Assembly: GCF_000203815.1 (NCBI RefSeq)
Contig: NW_004457736.1
Coordinates: 310,001-374,000 of the forward strand
Reading direction: 5' to 3'
DNA: 64,000 nucleotides
From: Cavenderia fasciculata
Taxonomy: Eukaryota > Evosea > Eumycetozoa > Acytosteliales > Cavenderiaceae
Part shown: positions 45,359-56,854 of the stretch, one piece after another
Layout of the letters: each line of letters opens with the position of its first letter
Numbering within the stretch: position 1 is the first letter of the stretch
Position numbers and translations under genes: made by a program
The notes under the pieces: model-generated
Databases searched by the model: none
Told to the model about the DNA's origin: nothing
What the model saw: only the letters and a program-made list of their open reading frames with translations

Positions 45359-47623
45359 ATGGTTCATCTTTTTACATTTTATTCATATCTTTTTCTTATC
45401 TTTTGTTTCTACATTTCAATTACAATTGCACAACAACCTGTTTTAAAGGTTGATCCTACAGCTACATGTACTCCCTATATAGGTGACCCACCAAATAAAC
45501 CAGTTTGCAATGATAGATTAATTAATCCTGGTAAGTACAGTTCATTTTATTTATATATTAATCAATTAATCAATTAATAAATAAATATCTCGATAATATT
45601 AAAAAATCAATTCTTTTAGGTTCAATTTATTCAAATCAAACAAACACACAAGCAAATAAGATTCAAGAAGTATCAGAGATTAACTTTTTACTTGGTGCTA
45701 TTTCATGTGGAACTAATCAAGTTCAAAATGCTCTATGTACAAAGGTTTGTATATTTAGAAAATTGTTTAATTCAAATGTGATCTTTCTTTTATCATTTCT
45801 AACTAGTTTTTTGTCGTATTTATTGATTTATTTATACTTTAGTATTTGGGAGAATGTTATGAACCAGTAAATCAAACATTGTCACAAAACATTGCATTAG
45901 AGTCTCAGTTGTGTAAAAGTGCTTGTTTGACAATCACTGCATCATGTAATAACCCAATGGTTGCCGATTTGGTAGATTGTAATGATGCAAGTGTGTTCCC
46001 CGAAGCATACTCTATCTATGATTTATCGCCTTTTGGAGGTGATCCCAGCTACCAAGTTCCATGTACCAATTCTTTATTAATCGCCGGACCAAATCAAACA
46101 CAAGAGTATTGCCCATTCCCACTCTTTTATGTTAATCGTTCTGATCCTCAATATGACAAAGATAATGGGTATGCAAAGAATTAACACCACAATTATACAT
46201 TATTATTATTAACAATACTACTTTTTTATTTTCTTAGATATACATTTGTAGGTAGCACCTCATGTCTTGTTCCATGTCCAGTCCCTATTTATACGTAACT
46301 ATTATAAACAAAAAAAGAAGAATAATTCATTTTAAAAATCAAAACGCCTAACCAAACTATTATCATTTCTTTTCCTATATATATTTAGTAATAGCACATG
46401 GGAAGGACTTTACAAAATGTCATCTGTCATGTCATCTGTTTCATTTGTTTGCATTTCTTTTAATATATTTACATTTGGTATTCTTGCAAGAGACCATAAC
46501 AAGTTTACGATATCCCTTTTATGTTTCTCCATTGCCATTCTTTTAATGAACTTTGTTGATATCATCTACGCAGCAAAAGGTCACATTAACCTATTTTGCC
46601 CCAATCCTGGAAGGTATGCTCAGCAAGATGATATTGGGTGTTCATTTACGGGGTCCCTGTTCCATTTGGGTGTAGTTGGTTCTATATTATATTGGGTGAC
46701 AATGTCGATGCAATTGTGGACATCAATCAAGAGAATCGATATCAAAATCCTTCAACCAAAGTATTCAATCATTGCAGTCTCTATCATTCAAATTATCCTA
46801 CTAGTCATTCCATTATCACTCAAGGCAGTAAAGGCCGGAGGAGGTGCTGTGAGTTGTTGGGTCTCTGGAAAATGGATACAAAATGGCGTATATTGGTTCC
46901 CAGTCTCTGTTGCATTGGCTGTTGGTATATTCTTTGTTTTCTTGGTTATAAAAGAAATTTATGTTGTAAGTAAAAATAATTAAAAAAAATACCTTATAAA
47001 TAATTTTTCTAATTTATTATTATAATATTTAGATTGTTAGAAATATTCATCATGATAAAAGATTTATTAGATTACAAATTAAACCATTCTTGTGTGTTGT
47101 AATTGTTGGAGGATCATTTATCTATTGTCTCGGAACTCATTTTTATTTTGAGGTTTGTATAAACTTATTATTATCATTTATCTTTTTGTTTGATTATTTT
47201 TTTATTAATTTTCTTTTTTATTTTATTGCTTAGGTAAATGATGACGAATATAATGCCAATGCAGTTCATTATTTAGAATGTTTATTACAGGGAGGAGACC
47301 CAAATGAATGTACAGTCGATGGTCCACCATATTTTAGATTCTTTTTCTTTTACTTTTTACTTAGAATGTTTGGTATTTTCGTATTCCTTCTCTATGGTCT
47401 CACATCAAAGTCAAAACAAATTTGGCTTGAATCATTTATCTGTCAATACCCACCAATCAAATCAAGATTACAACGCATGGGTGTCTTCCATTCAAGTTCT
47501 GGCTATACTACCGATGGTGGCAAAAAACCTCCTAGTCACACAACTTATGACCAATCCCGAGGCAACACCGCTGCTTCAAGTGATGTTGACTCTATAGAAT
47601 TAAATTCTTTCCAAAGTCCTTAA
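45359..47623 (+). CDS. Frizzled/smoothened-like seven-pass receptor
   Basis: Seven exons (45359-45530, 45620-45744, 45843-46168, 46238-46294, 46389-46965, 47033-47152, 47234-47623) close to 588 residues. A signal peptide (about 1-25) is followed by a Cys-rich ectodomain (CTPYIG, AISCG, GECYEP, SQLCKSAC), which corresponds to the frizzled CRD. Seven membrane segments start at SVSFVCISFNIFTFGIL and include the GSILYWVTMSMQLW helix typical of class F receptors. The cytosolic SKSKQIW resembles the KTxxxW motif. The tail is Ser/Thr-rich. Dictyostelids have many fsl genes but no Wnt ligands, so the ligand is unknown. All introns are short with consensus ends. Confidence 0.9.
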
Positions 47624-47806
47624 AAAATTAAATATACCTTGGGACATGTAATAAATACTAATAAAACTTTATAGATAGTTTTTTTTTTTGCTTTTAAAAA
47701 CTGCATTGATTCTTTCTATTTTTTTGTTTATTTTTAAACTAATTTTACCCTCTATCTATGTATATATAATATTTAGACCCTCAAAAGTCTACTTGATTTA
47801 CCATCT

Positions 47807-49982
47807 TTAATGTGATATAGATGATTTTTTATCCCCATTATTATTATTTTGATTATTATTATTATTTTGATTATTTTGATTATTTTGATTATTTAAACTT
47901 TGATTTCTAACATCTCTACTATTTTCATCATGTATAAATTCTCTACAGACGATATGAAGATTACCATTTCTTGATAATATTTTATAAGCACGATTAAATT
48001 CCGATATGATCATCGTCAAGTGACTTCTCTTGACGACTCTAGCTAGATTGTGAGTGATCTCGAATGGATCCTCTATTGAAAAGTAATAGTGACTCTTTTT
48101 GTTGATAGACTCCCAAGTTTTAGAGGTCTTGGGGAGGGTGTGACCAGTACGAATGCTGACCACGTCAGTGACATAGTTGAATCTTCGAGCATAGTACTCG
48201 AAAAAGGCAAATACCAACTCTCCAAGAGTTTCCTTGTTGTGTTTTCCAAAGCCAGTTAGATTGTGCAAGTCGTTGTAATATTTACAATTGTAGCCGTCGA
48301 CCGTGACATCGGCCAAGTTGTCACCATAGACCTTTCCATTGATCGATGTGGCACCAAAGGCCAATTGCTGTAGACAAGGGAGGACTGGTGGTTCGCGACT
48401 TTGTAAAAAGGAAATGACCATGTTGATGTAGGCGTACGAAGACAATGTTCCAGTAAATGGTTCATTGATTTTTCTACGCTTTGCCCACCTCTTGACAACA
48501 TATACCAATGGTCTCATACGGTCATCAATACAACTATAATCCTCTACCAATCTTGTATTATATATTGCCAACTTATTATTAATACATATATCACACGACA
48601 AATTATGAACTTGATCTTTAAATTTTACAATTGGTACTCTTGCACTTGGAATTGCTAAAACTTTTGTAAAATGATCTAAATAAAAAAATAAATGTAAATA
48701 AACATAGAAAACAACCAACAATCTAAGAATGTTGTTTACTTTAACTGTTACATACTTTGTTTCAACATTGTTGCCAATTTTTCAATTACTATATCAGTAT
48801 CACCAAAAGAATCGTCAATCAACATACAAATATCAATATCACCTCCTTTGAGTGACATTCCATTTGCAGATGAACCAAAAAGATGAAGTTTAACAGTATC
48901 TAGATAGATAGGATTATTATTATTAATACTATACAAATATATATTACTCTATTCTTTTGATAACATACGAGAAAATGTTTTTGATACCATAGATTGTAAA
49001 CGAGATAATAAAGTACGACCTCTATTTTCTTCACATTTCGATTTTTCAAAGATATCATAGGCATGATCATTTAAATCTCTGTAATGGTCTCTGGATGGAG
49101 GTGGTAGGAGAGGACGTTGTTTATACTTTTCAATCTTTTCCAATTTCTTTTTAAGTTCTTCGTCGGCTTCTTCATCCTCTTCAATGTCTTCCTCCAAATT
49201 GGGTGGTACCAAGGTGACTGGTGAATCACCTGCCTGTAAAATAGATGCCGATGCTATACCATCAAGTGATGGGTTTGGCATCGATGTAAGATTTTGATCG
49301 ATAAAGTGACTATTATTATTATTTTGATGATGGTGTAAAAGATGGTCATAATTTGAAATGGAAAGTGAATCCAAAGATAAATCACTTGGGAATGAAAAGC
49401 TTGGTTGATTCTGTTGGTTCATATGGATACTAGAAAGAAAATCTGATAGAATATTATGTTGTTGGTGAAGAAACATATTATCAAATTGCATATTTTGTGG
49501 TGGGAACAAAGGTGGTGAAGACATTTGATGATGTCCCATATTCACCATATCACCTAAACTATTTGAAAGATTATGTTGTTGTGGTTGTGGTTGTTGTTGT
49601 TGACCATTACTATTTCCATTCAAATTTACGCCATTATTATTATTTAATTGAGGATTATTAATAAATGGTGGATAAGGAGGGAGCATTTGAGGTGGAAATG
49701 GTGGTGGAACCATTTGATTTGGATGATGGTGATGTGGGAATGGTTGTGGTGGTGGCATATGATTAATATTAAAATTAGGACCAAATTGACCATTCATATG
49801 TGGTGGTGGACCCATATGAGGACCTGGAGGTGGAAATGGACCAACAGTTGGTCCATTTTGATAAAATCCAAAGTTATTTCCATTATTCACATTATTATTA
49901 TTATTATTCACACTATTATTATTTGGATTAATAGGTGCTTTGTTAAAAAAGTCCATAATGTTTGGTGTTGAACCGGATGATG

Positions 49983-50013
<31 letters not shown>

Positions 50014-50874
50014 GTTGTTACTATTAATATTATTAATATTATTATTCATATGAAGACCATTATGATTCATAAAACCATTATTGTTGTTTTGCATTTGATT
50101 AAATTGATTTCCGTTATTCATCATACCAGGATTAAAGTTTAATGGTGGTGGAAATAAATTAAAGGAGAACAAACTACCTTCTAAAGCACTTCCATTCGTA
50201 TTATTATTACCAACAACTGGACCATTGAGAGGAGGAGGTGGAGGAGGACTCATCAAATTATTAAGATTTAAATGTTTTGGTTGAGAGTGATGATTGGTGT
50301 TTAGTGGTGCAGAATCATGTGATAAATCATTTTTAATCACATGTTGATTGTTAAACATCATATTACTATTATCCATCATGCTATTATTATTAAACATCTG
50401 TTGTTGTTGTTGTTGTTGTGACATTTCTAATTGATTATTATTACCATTATGAATATCATTTAAACTATGATGTTGTTGTTGTTGTTGCTGCTGATGGTGA
50501 TGTTGATTACCATTCATTGTCATGTTTTGTTGGCTATTATTATTATCTGAAGATTGTTGTTGTTGTTGTTGTTCAGTATTTGGTTTAACCTTTGGTTGAT
50601 AGGTATATTGAGATGAGTGATGTCCACTATGATGCCCATGATAGTGTTGTCCTCCGCCACCTGCACCTGTTCCACTTCCTGCACCTCCTCCATAATTATT
50701 TCTTCTTGGTGAGTATGTTGTCTTGGTGTTATTATTACCATTATTATTATTATTGGTGTTATTATTGTCGTTTGTTGTTCTCTTGGAAGGAGAGTTATTA
50801 TGTGACTGAGAATAACCTCCACCTCCCTTGTACTGCTTCTGTGGCGTGTTTGGTTGAGACATGTTGTTGATCAA
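47807..50874 (-). CDS. Non-canonical poly(A)/poly(U) polymerase (Cid1/TRF4 type)
   Basis: Three exons (50874-48969, 48899-48756, 48675-47807) give 972 residues. The first 600 residues are a low-complexity Asn/Gln/Pro/His-rich region. The nucleotidyltransferase core has FGSSANG (643-649), catalytic GGDIDIC (Asp656, Asp658) and the third aspartate in CDICI (Asp712). A PAP-associated domain follows (SYAYINMVISFLQ, then LGELVFAFFEYYARRF). Enzymes of this family add A or U tails to RNA 3' ends in quality control or translational control. No zinc knuckle or RRM was seen. The intron after codon 635 places the catalytic core apart from the Gln/Asn-rich tail. The exact substrate is unknown. Confidence 0.88.
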
Positions 50875-51381
50875 TGTCTTCTCCTCCTCGCCTTCTTCTC
50901 TCCTGTCTCTCTGAATCGATGTCGTTTGCTACTACCTGCTACTATTACTAGTCTGTGTTGTTTGTGTCGTTTCTGGTTGGATGATACAAGATGATATATA
51001 TCTGGTCTATATATCTGTCTGTCTATCTATATATCTTCTATCTCACACTCTGTCGTAGTAAGATGTTTGTTAACTTCAAGTTTGAAGGAAAAGAAACGCC
51101 CTCCTCCTCTAGAAAATTAATTTTTGTTTTTTTTTATTTTTATTTTTTGGTGCAACCTGCGAGTTAGATTTCATCGTGAACCAAAGATTCGATTTCTCCA
51201 AACTATAATATTTCCACAATCCACAGATCGATCTGTTAAATATAACATCAAATAATAATAATAATAATAATAATAATTGAATTGTTGTTTGTTTACATGT
51301 ACAAAATATTTACAAATTGTATTTGTTATTTATTTGGATGTTTTTGTTTGTGTTGGTTTACAATTAAATTATAATAATAAT
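50875..51381. other. Intergenic, AT-rich
   Basis: About 500 bp upstream of the polymerase gene and downstream of the ependymin-like gene. It contains CTAT/TCTG runs and a (AAT)9-type run at 51250-51277. No gene was seen. Confidence 0.5.
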
Positions 51382-52135
51382 TTACTTGGCAAAGACATCA
51401 GAAAGACCTTCATACTTGGCAGCATTGATTGGGGTGTAACATGGTGGTGGGAGGTTGAAAGCATTTGGATCATATTGGTTGTTGAAATCAAAGATGTTGG
51501 TTACGGCTTCACCCAAAGTGTCATCGACGTTGGTGAGACCGAGGGTAATTGGGAGACATGTAGAGACTTCATATACACCGATAAAGTTGTGTTGTCCATC
51601 AAGGAATGGGTCATAGAAAGTGTTGTACTTGGAGGAACCGAGGGTGACTTGGTTACCCAACTTGGCAGAGGCTGGGATAAAGGTGTTGGAGATTGGTTCT
51701 CTGGCTGGACCCTCAAAGCAAACGCCGTTGGAGAGTACGTAGGCAGTGTTGTTGGCACCGAATTGGAAAGTCAAACCTTGTTCAAACATTGGAACATTTT
51801 GTGAATTGTTGAAAGAGATACGGAAGAATGAAGACAAACGACCACCAGTAACATCAGCAGTGACACCTCCAGCTATATAAAAATGATTAAAAAAAAGAAA
51901 AATAAATGATTAATATATAATGTATATAATATTTGTATATAATATTTGTATATATTTATATGTTTATATACATACCTTCGGCGAATGAATAGACAGAGTT
52001 TCTTCTTAAGAAGTTGAAACCAAGGGTAGAATATGCGTAAGAATATTCAGTGAATGGTGTACAGGAAGATGGAGCTTGAGCAGCAACCATGGCGACGCAA
52101 GCAGCGGCCATAACAAGGAAAACTTTAAACATCAT
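51382..52135 (-). CDS. Ependymin-like secreted protein
   Basis: Two exons (52135-51976 and 51872-51382) give 216 residues. The signal peptide covers about residues 1-19 (MMFKVFLVMAAACVAMVAAQ). The mature part has four cysteines (SSC, VCFEG, TCLPI, PPCY) and the ordering of ependymin-related proteins: an RLSSFFRISF strand, a Cys in CFEGP, an IPASAKLGNQVTLGS segment and STCLPI near the C-terminal third. Such proteins are secreted or lysosomal and bind lipids. Codons are C-ending and uniform, suggesting high expression. The similarity is by motif order only; other secreted families are possible. Confidence 0.55.
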
Positions 52136-52598
52136 TTTTCTATCTAGAGATAATTAAATGATAAGAGAGTAATATAATATAATGAAATTGATGTGTGCAG
52201 AACAATGCCATTTAATCTATTGCGGAATGAGAAAATATCTGTCAAACAAAAAAATGGATAAATGAATTTTGGTCAGAAGTGGCCCCTACGACGGTCAGAT
52301 TTTTAGGGATGAATTGTCAATGATTATTTCTTTTGCCTCCGATGTACAGATTCTACCCCCAGTGAGGCAAAAGACAACGGTGGGTGCCCCCAAACTCGTC
52401 AACATGATGCCGAATTACGATTTGCGCAAAGTTCACGGCTGTACGAACCCGCACACAACTAAAAAGGTATATTTGTGCTATGTTCATGTCTCGGTATCTC
52501 TCTCTCTCTCTCTCTTTGTTGAATTAAAGACAGTAAACTTTACGATGACGGTTGTGCTCAAAAAATTAATTTATCTTTTCTTTCTTCTCCTCGATCAT
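52136..52598. other. Upstream region with a hairpin and an unassigned ORF
   Basis: A stretch (about 52264-52470) is less AT-rich than its surroundings. It includes a 9-bp perfect stem TTTTGCCTC/GAGGCAAAA (52331-52339, 52364-52372). A forward ORF at 52269-52652 has ordered composition in its first 65 codons (SGPYDGQIFRDE, GAPKLVNMM) but no known family. It could be a small gene, a remnant or promoter DNA. Confidence 0.3.
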
Positions 52599-55500
52599 TT
52601 ATTTGGTTGGTGTTTGGGAAGTCTCTGGGAAAGAGATATTATTTTCTTTTAGGAATATCTTGATTGCTCTATTTTCCGAATTCAATCTACTTGTTTCATT
52701 ACCCAAGATTTCAACATCATCTGATAGTTGAATGTTTTTGAGGATGTTTTCTTGTAGCATGATTTCCATCTTTTCAACCATCTCTCCAACCAATTGAGGA
52801 TCATTGTTTCTCCAAAACGATCCAGATGCGCCACCCTTTAGTCGCTTGGCCTTCTCGTCGATCGAGGTGGCCTTGCCCAACTGGGTCTTTGATATGTAGA
52901 ATCTGACAACCTTGTTCTTCTTGTCCAACTCTTGGTTCAATATTAATACATTTTCTTCGAGCGTTCTAATACGCTCTTCCAACTTGTACTTTTCAGTTCC
53001 CAAATCACCAAGTTTCTTTCCTAGTACCTCCAAATCCATCTTTAAATTACCATTGTCATTGACACTCTGAGAAGTAAATGAGCTCGAACTCGAAGTACTC
53101 GATGTTAGTTGTTGTTGTTGCTGGTATTGCATTTGTTGTTGTAATTGTTGTTGATATTGTTGTTGTATTTGTTGTTGTTGATGGTAGTCTAGGTTGTTTA
53201 CACTTGAACTCTTGACCATAAATTGTGGGTTATTTAATTTCGATGGACTACTCGAGAGGAAAGGTTCGGTGCCTCGAGAAAGTGTACGTTGATGTGATTT
53301 CAATGGTGTCGAGAGTGGGGTGGTGGGTAGCGAGACACTGCCAACCGACTGGGACATCATTGGCGACTGAGTGGGGGTGTTGGGAACATTACTCGATGAC
53401 TGTGACAAGAGATTAACAGATGATCTTTCCTTTGACAATTCAGACTTTAGATCCTTGATCATTCTGATATTCTTCTTTTCGGCAATCTTTCGTTCCGTTT
53501 CAGAGTCGGCCAACTGAACTTCCAACTTGCCAACCTTTTCTTGTAGTGAACTGTACTGCGACTTGATGCTATCCAACTCGCCAGTCAAAACACGTAGTTT
53601 TGCAGTTTCTGCCAACAGTTCAATGTGTTCACCATTGACCTTGTCGTATGTAACCTTTAGACCATCCAACTCTTCAGTACACTCTTGTAATTTACTGCTT
53701 GTTTCCTCTAATTGACTTGTTAGTTGGTTAACCTTTGTTTCATGTTCTTCCAACTGTTGTTTGGTTTCTGTCAATTGGGTCTGGGTCGATTCTAGATCTT
53801 GTTGAAGAGTATCACGTTCCTTGATGACGAGTTGGTTCTCTTGGACGAGTTCAACGTTGCTATGTTCGATTTCCTTGTTCTTGGTCTCAAGAGCTGTCAT
53901 GGCCGAATTCAATTTGTTGAATTGATCAGTCATTGAATAAAAGTTGCTGCTCTCTCGAGATACCTTTTCATCTGCCTTTTTGAGTCGATCTTCCAACTCG
54001 AGACAATGACTGTTTGTGGTTGAAAACTCTTGGTCTCTTGCATCTAGAGTCTTTTTAGTCTCTGCCAACTCTTCACCCAATTGTTTTACATTTTCCTTTA
54101 GATGATTATTATCCTCTACCTTGTTTTGTATCAATGTTTCCTTGATTGCAATATCTTCATTTAATGTCTTTATCAAATCTGAATTTTGATCCTTTATATT
54201 TTTAAGTTTTACTATTTTATCATTTAATATATCAATTTGATTTCTAAAAATAAATAAATAAATAATAAATATAAATAATTAATAATTAATATTTTATATA
54301 TATGTCATTTTCTATCTATTTTTACCTAGTAGCTTTAATTTCTTCTTCTAAATTATGAACATGATTTGAAAACTTTGAAGTTGAAACAGAGATTGAAGAT
54401 TCTAAAGTTTCTCTTTCTTTGATGAGTTCAGATTGGGCTTGTTCCTTTTCTTTGATAAGTTTAGCCTTTTCTTGTTCCTTTTGATTTAAAAGTTCCAATC
54501 GTTCTTGTTCCTTTTCTTTGATGATTATGGCCTTTTCTTGTTCCTTTTGGTTTAAGAGTTCAACCTTTTCTTGTTTGGTGACTGATAGATCTACATTTAA
54601 GTTTTTAATTTCTTGTTCCAACTTTTCTTCGATCTTTACTCTGTTGATCTCTGCATTTCTATGTTTTTCTTGCCACAATGTGTTGGATGCAGTCAATTCT
54701 TGGACTTGTGTTTGTAGAGAGCTAATTTCCGATGTAGTCTTTAGTGTTTTACCATCAAACTCTTTGATTTGTTCCATCAAACCTTTGATAGTGTCTCTTA
54801 ATTTTTGTTTTTCCTTTTCTTCTCCTGGGTCGTAGGTTGGAGCACCCAATGGATGAAAGATAACCTCCTTTTTGTGTTGTAGTGGAGGTGATGACGATGA
54901 AATGGGTGGTGATGTGTGTTGATTGCTTCCAATAATCTTGTTGATTTTTTCTCTTAGCTTAGTTCTCTTTAACTCTACCGACGATGAGTCATCAGTATTA
55001 TCTGACGATGATGAAATGGTCCATAGTTCTTGATCATTTTCAATTGAATTGATTAGTTCCTCCAAAATGGCACTATTATTTGAAATGAGTAACGGTGAAC
55101 TGATTTGTTGCTGTTGTTGTTGTTCAGCTCCATCCATTGGTGGTTGTTCAACATTACCAATTGCAGATACTATATTGGTTGACGATGACGACGAAAAAGA
55201 GGTGGAAACCAATTTTAATTCCTCTATTTGATTCTCCAACTCTTCATTTGTCATGTGTAAATCAACCATATCAACATTTAATTTATTGATCTTTTGTTGT
55301 TGATCCTCTGATTTAAGTGTATATGCTTGTATCTCCTTTTTCAATTGTAATACTTCTTCTTCCAATACCTTATTATTATCATACATTGATTTTATATTTA
55401 ATTTTAATGCTTCACTCTAAATATAGAAAATATAAAATGTATTAATATAAACAACAATACTATACTATATACTTGACAAGAGTCTCTTACTTGTTCTTTG

Positions 55501-55900
55501 TTGATTATTTCATTCTCTGTAATAGTTCTCTTTAAACCTTCATTCTCTTCGAGGACTTCATTCATCTTTCCCTTGTCGAGAACCTTGGTCTTTAGATTTG
55601 AAAACAGAGATGATGCATTACTAGTCTTCTTTGATTGTTGTTGTTCATTTTCTAGAGTTTCAATATGTTCTCTTTGATGTTTGATTTCTAAATAAATAAA
55701 TAAAAACACACACAAAGAGTGTTAATAACTATAATAACTATCTATCTATTCTCCCTTTCATCTTTATATATTATCTATCTAACCTTCTTACCTGTAATGA
55801 ATTTCTTCTCTCTTTCAGATGTTTCATATTTATATCTCTTTAATTCGATTAGTTGTTCTTGCAAGAGGTTAAAGTCATCTTGACTAATAACACCACTCAT
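52599..55900 (-). CDS. CCDC186-like coiled-coil Golgi/vesicle tether
   Basis: Four exons (55900-55792, 55687-55491, 55416-54326, 54243-52599) give 1013 residues. Almost the whole length is heptad coiled coil. A Gln-rich and Ser/Pro-rich stretch interrupts it at about residues 740-820. Near the C terminus SKTQLGKATSIDEKAKRLKG and LQENILKNIQLSDDVEILGN align well with the end of animal CCDC186. CCDC186 works with RAB2 in dense-core vesicle and Golgi-endosome sorting. The middle contains a repeated LLNQKEQEKA motif. Splice sites are consensus. It lies head to head with the beta-galactosidase gene. I am sure of the coiled coil, fairly sure of the orthology. Confidence 0.75.
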
Positions 55901-56854
55901 GGTTTATAAGCTGCTATGAGAGACAGAGAGAGAGAGAGAGAGGAAGGATAACTAGCAAAGTTATATATATAAAGAGATATATTTATATAAATATATAGAT
56001 ATTTTAACCTCCTCCTCTTTATTTACTATTCTAATAATAAATATCTATCTTGTATTTATTTATACGTTTATATATATATAAATATATATATATTTAGGTT
56101 GTTAAAGTGAAAAAGAATGATTGTGTTGGTCGGGAAATTTGCAGCAGTTGGACTCTGAGTGAAACCACCCCCAACAATGAATAAAATTCTCTCTCTTTTA
56201 GTTTGATGTTTATGATGATGTAAATCAAATAGTATTCAGAACAAAGGAAATAGAAATACAATACATATATAAGAGTTGCAATGAAACAACAGACAGACAG
56301 ATAAATAGAGACAAACAGATAGATAGATGAATGGATGATTTAGATAGATGTAAATGATTGTTTTTGATTAAAAGATGAACGTATAAAGAGATCTCTTGAA
56401 TGTATGTGGATGGATGAATGATAACGTCAATGAATATTCAAAGATATCACCGGTGATAAACATATTATAATTATATTTTAATCACACAACACACTCAATC
56501 AGTATTCATCATATGACGTTTATTTATTATTATTTATTATTGTTTTAGGTAGGGTATGTATTACCTATCCCTTAAAAGAGATAGCAATAAATATATTCAT
56601 ATATATATATATATATAGTTGTAGATCAGTTGGTTGGATAATGATGATAGATTTACCAACCGGCGGTTAGTTTATTATTCATACCCTCCCCCCCCCTTTT
56701 ATTATTATCTTGGTCAAAATTGGGTGAGGGGGTGGAAAGAAGAAGAATCTTACCCGATGATCTTTTGCATTCTTTTTTATTTAACCCTACCTCTTACCTA
56801 TACATAGACATATTTATATTTATTTATTTATTTTATTTATTTATACTATAGTGG
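55901..56854. promoter_or_regulatory. Divergent promoter region, CCDC186 / beta-galactosidase
   Basis: About 950 bp, AT-rich with GAGA and TATA runs. It has CCACCCCC (56165-56172), a C-tract CCCTCCCCCCCCC (56684-56696) and GGGTGAGGGGGTGG (56722-56735). The last is a G-box-like element about 120 bp before the beta-galactosidase start. The C-tract and G-box are on opposite strands. Confidence 0.45.
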
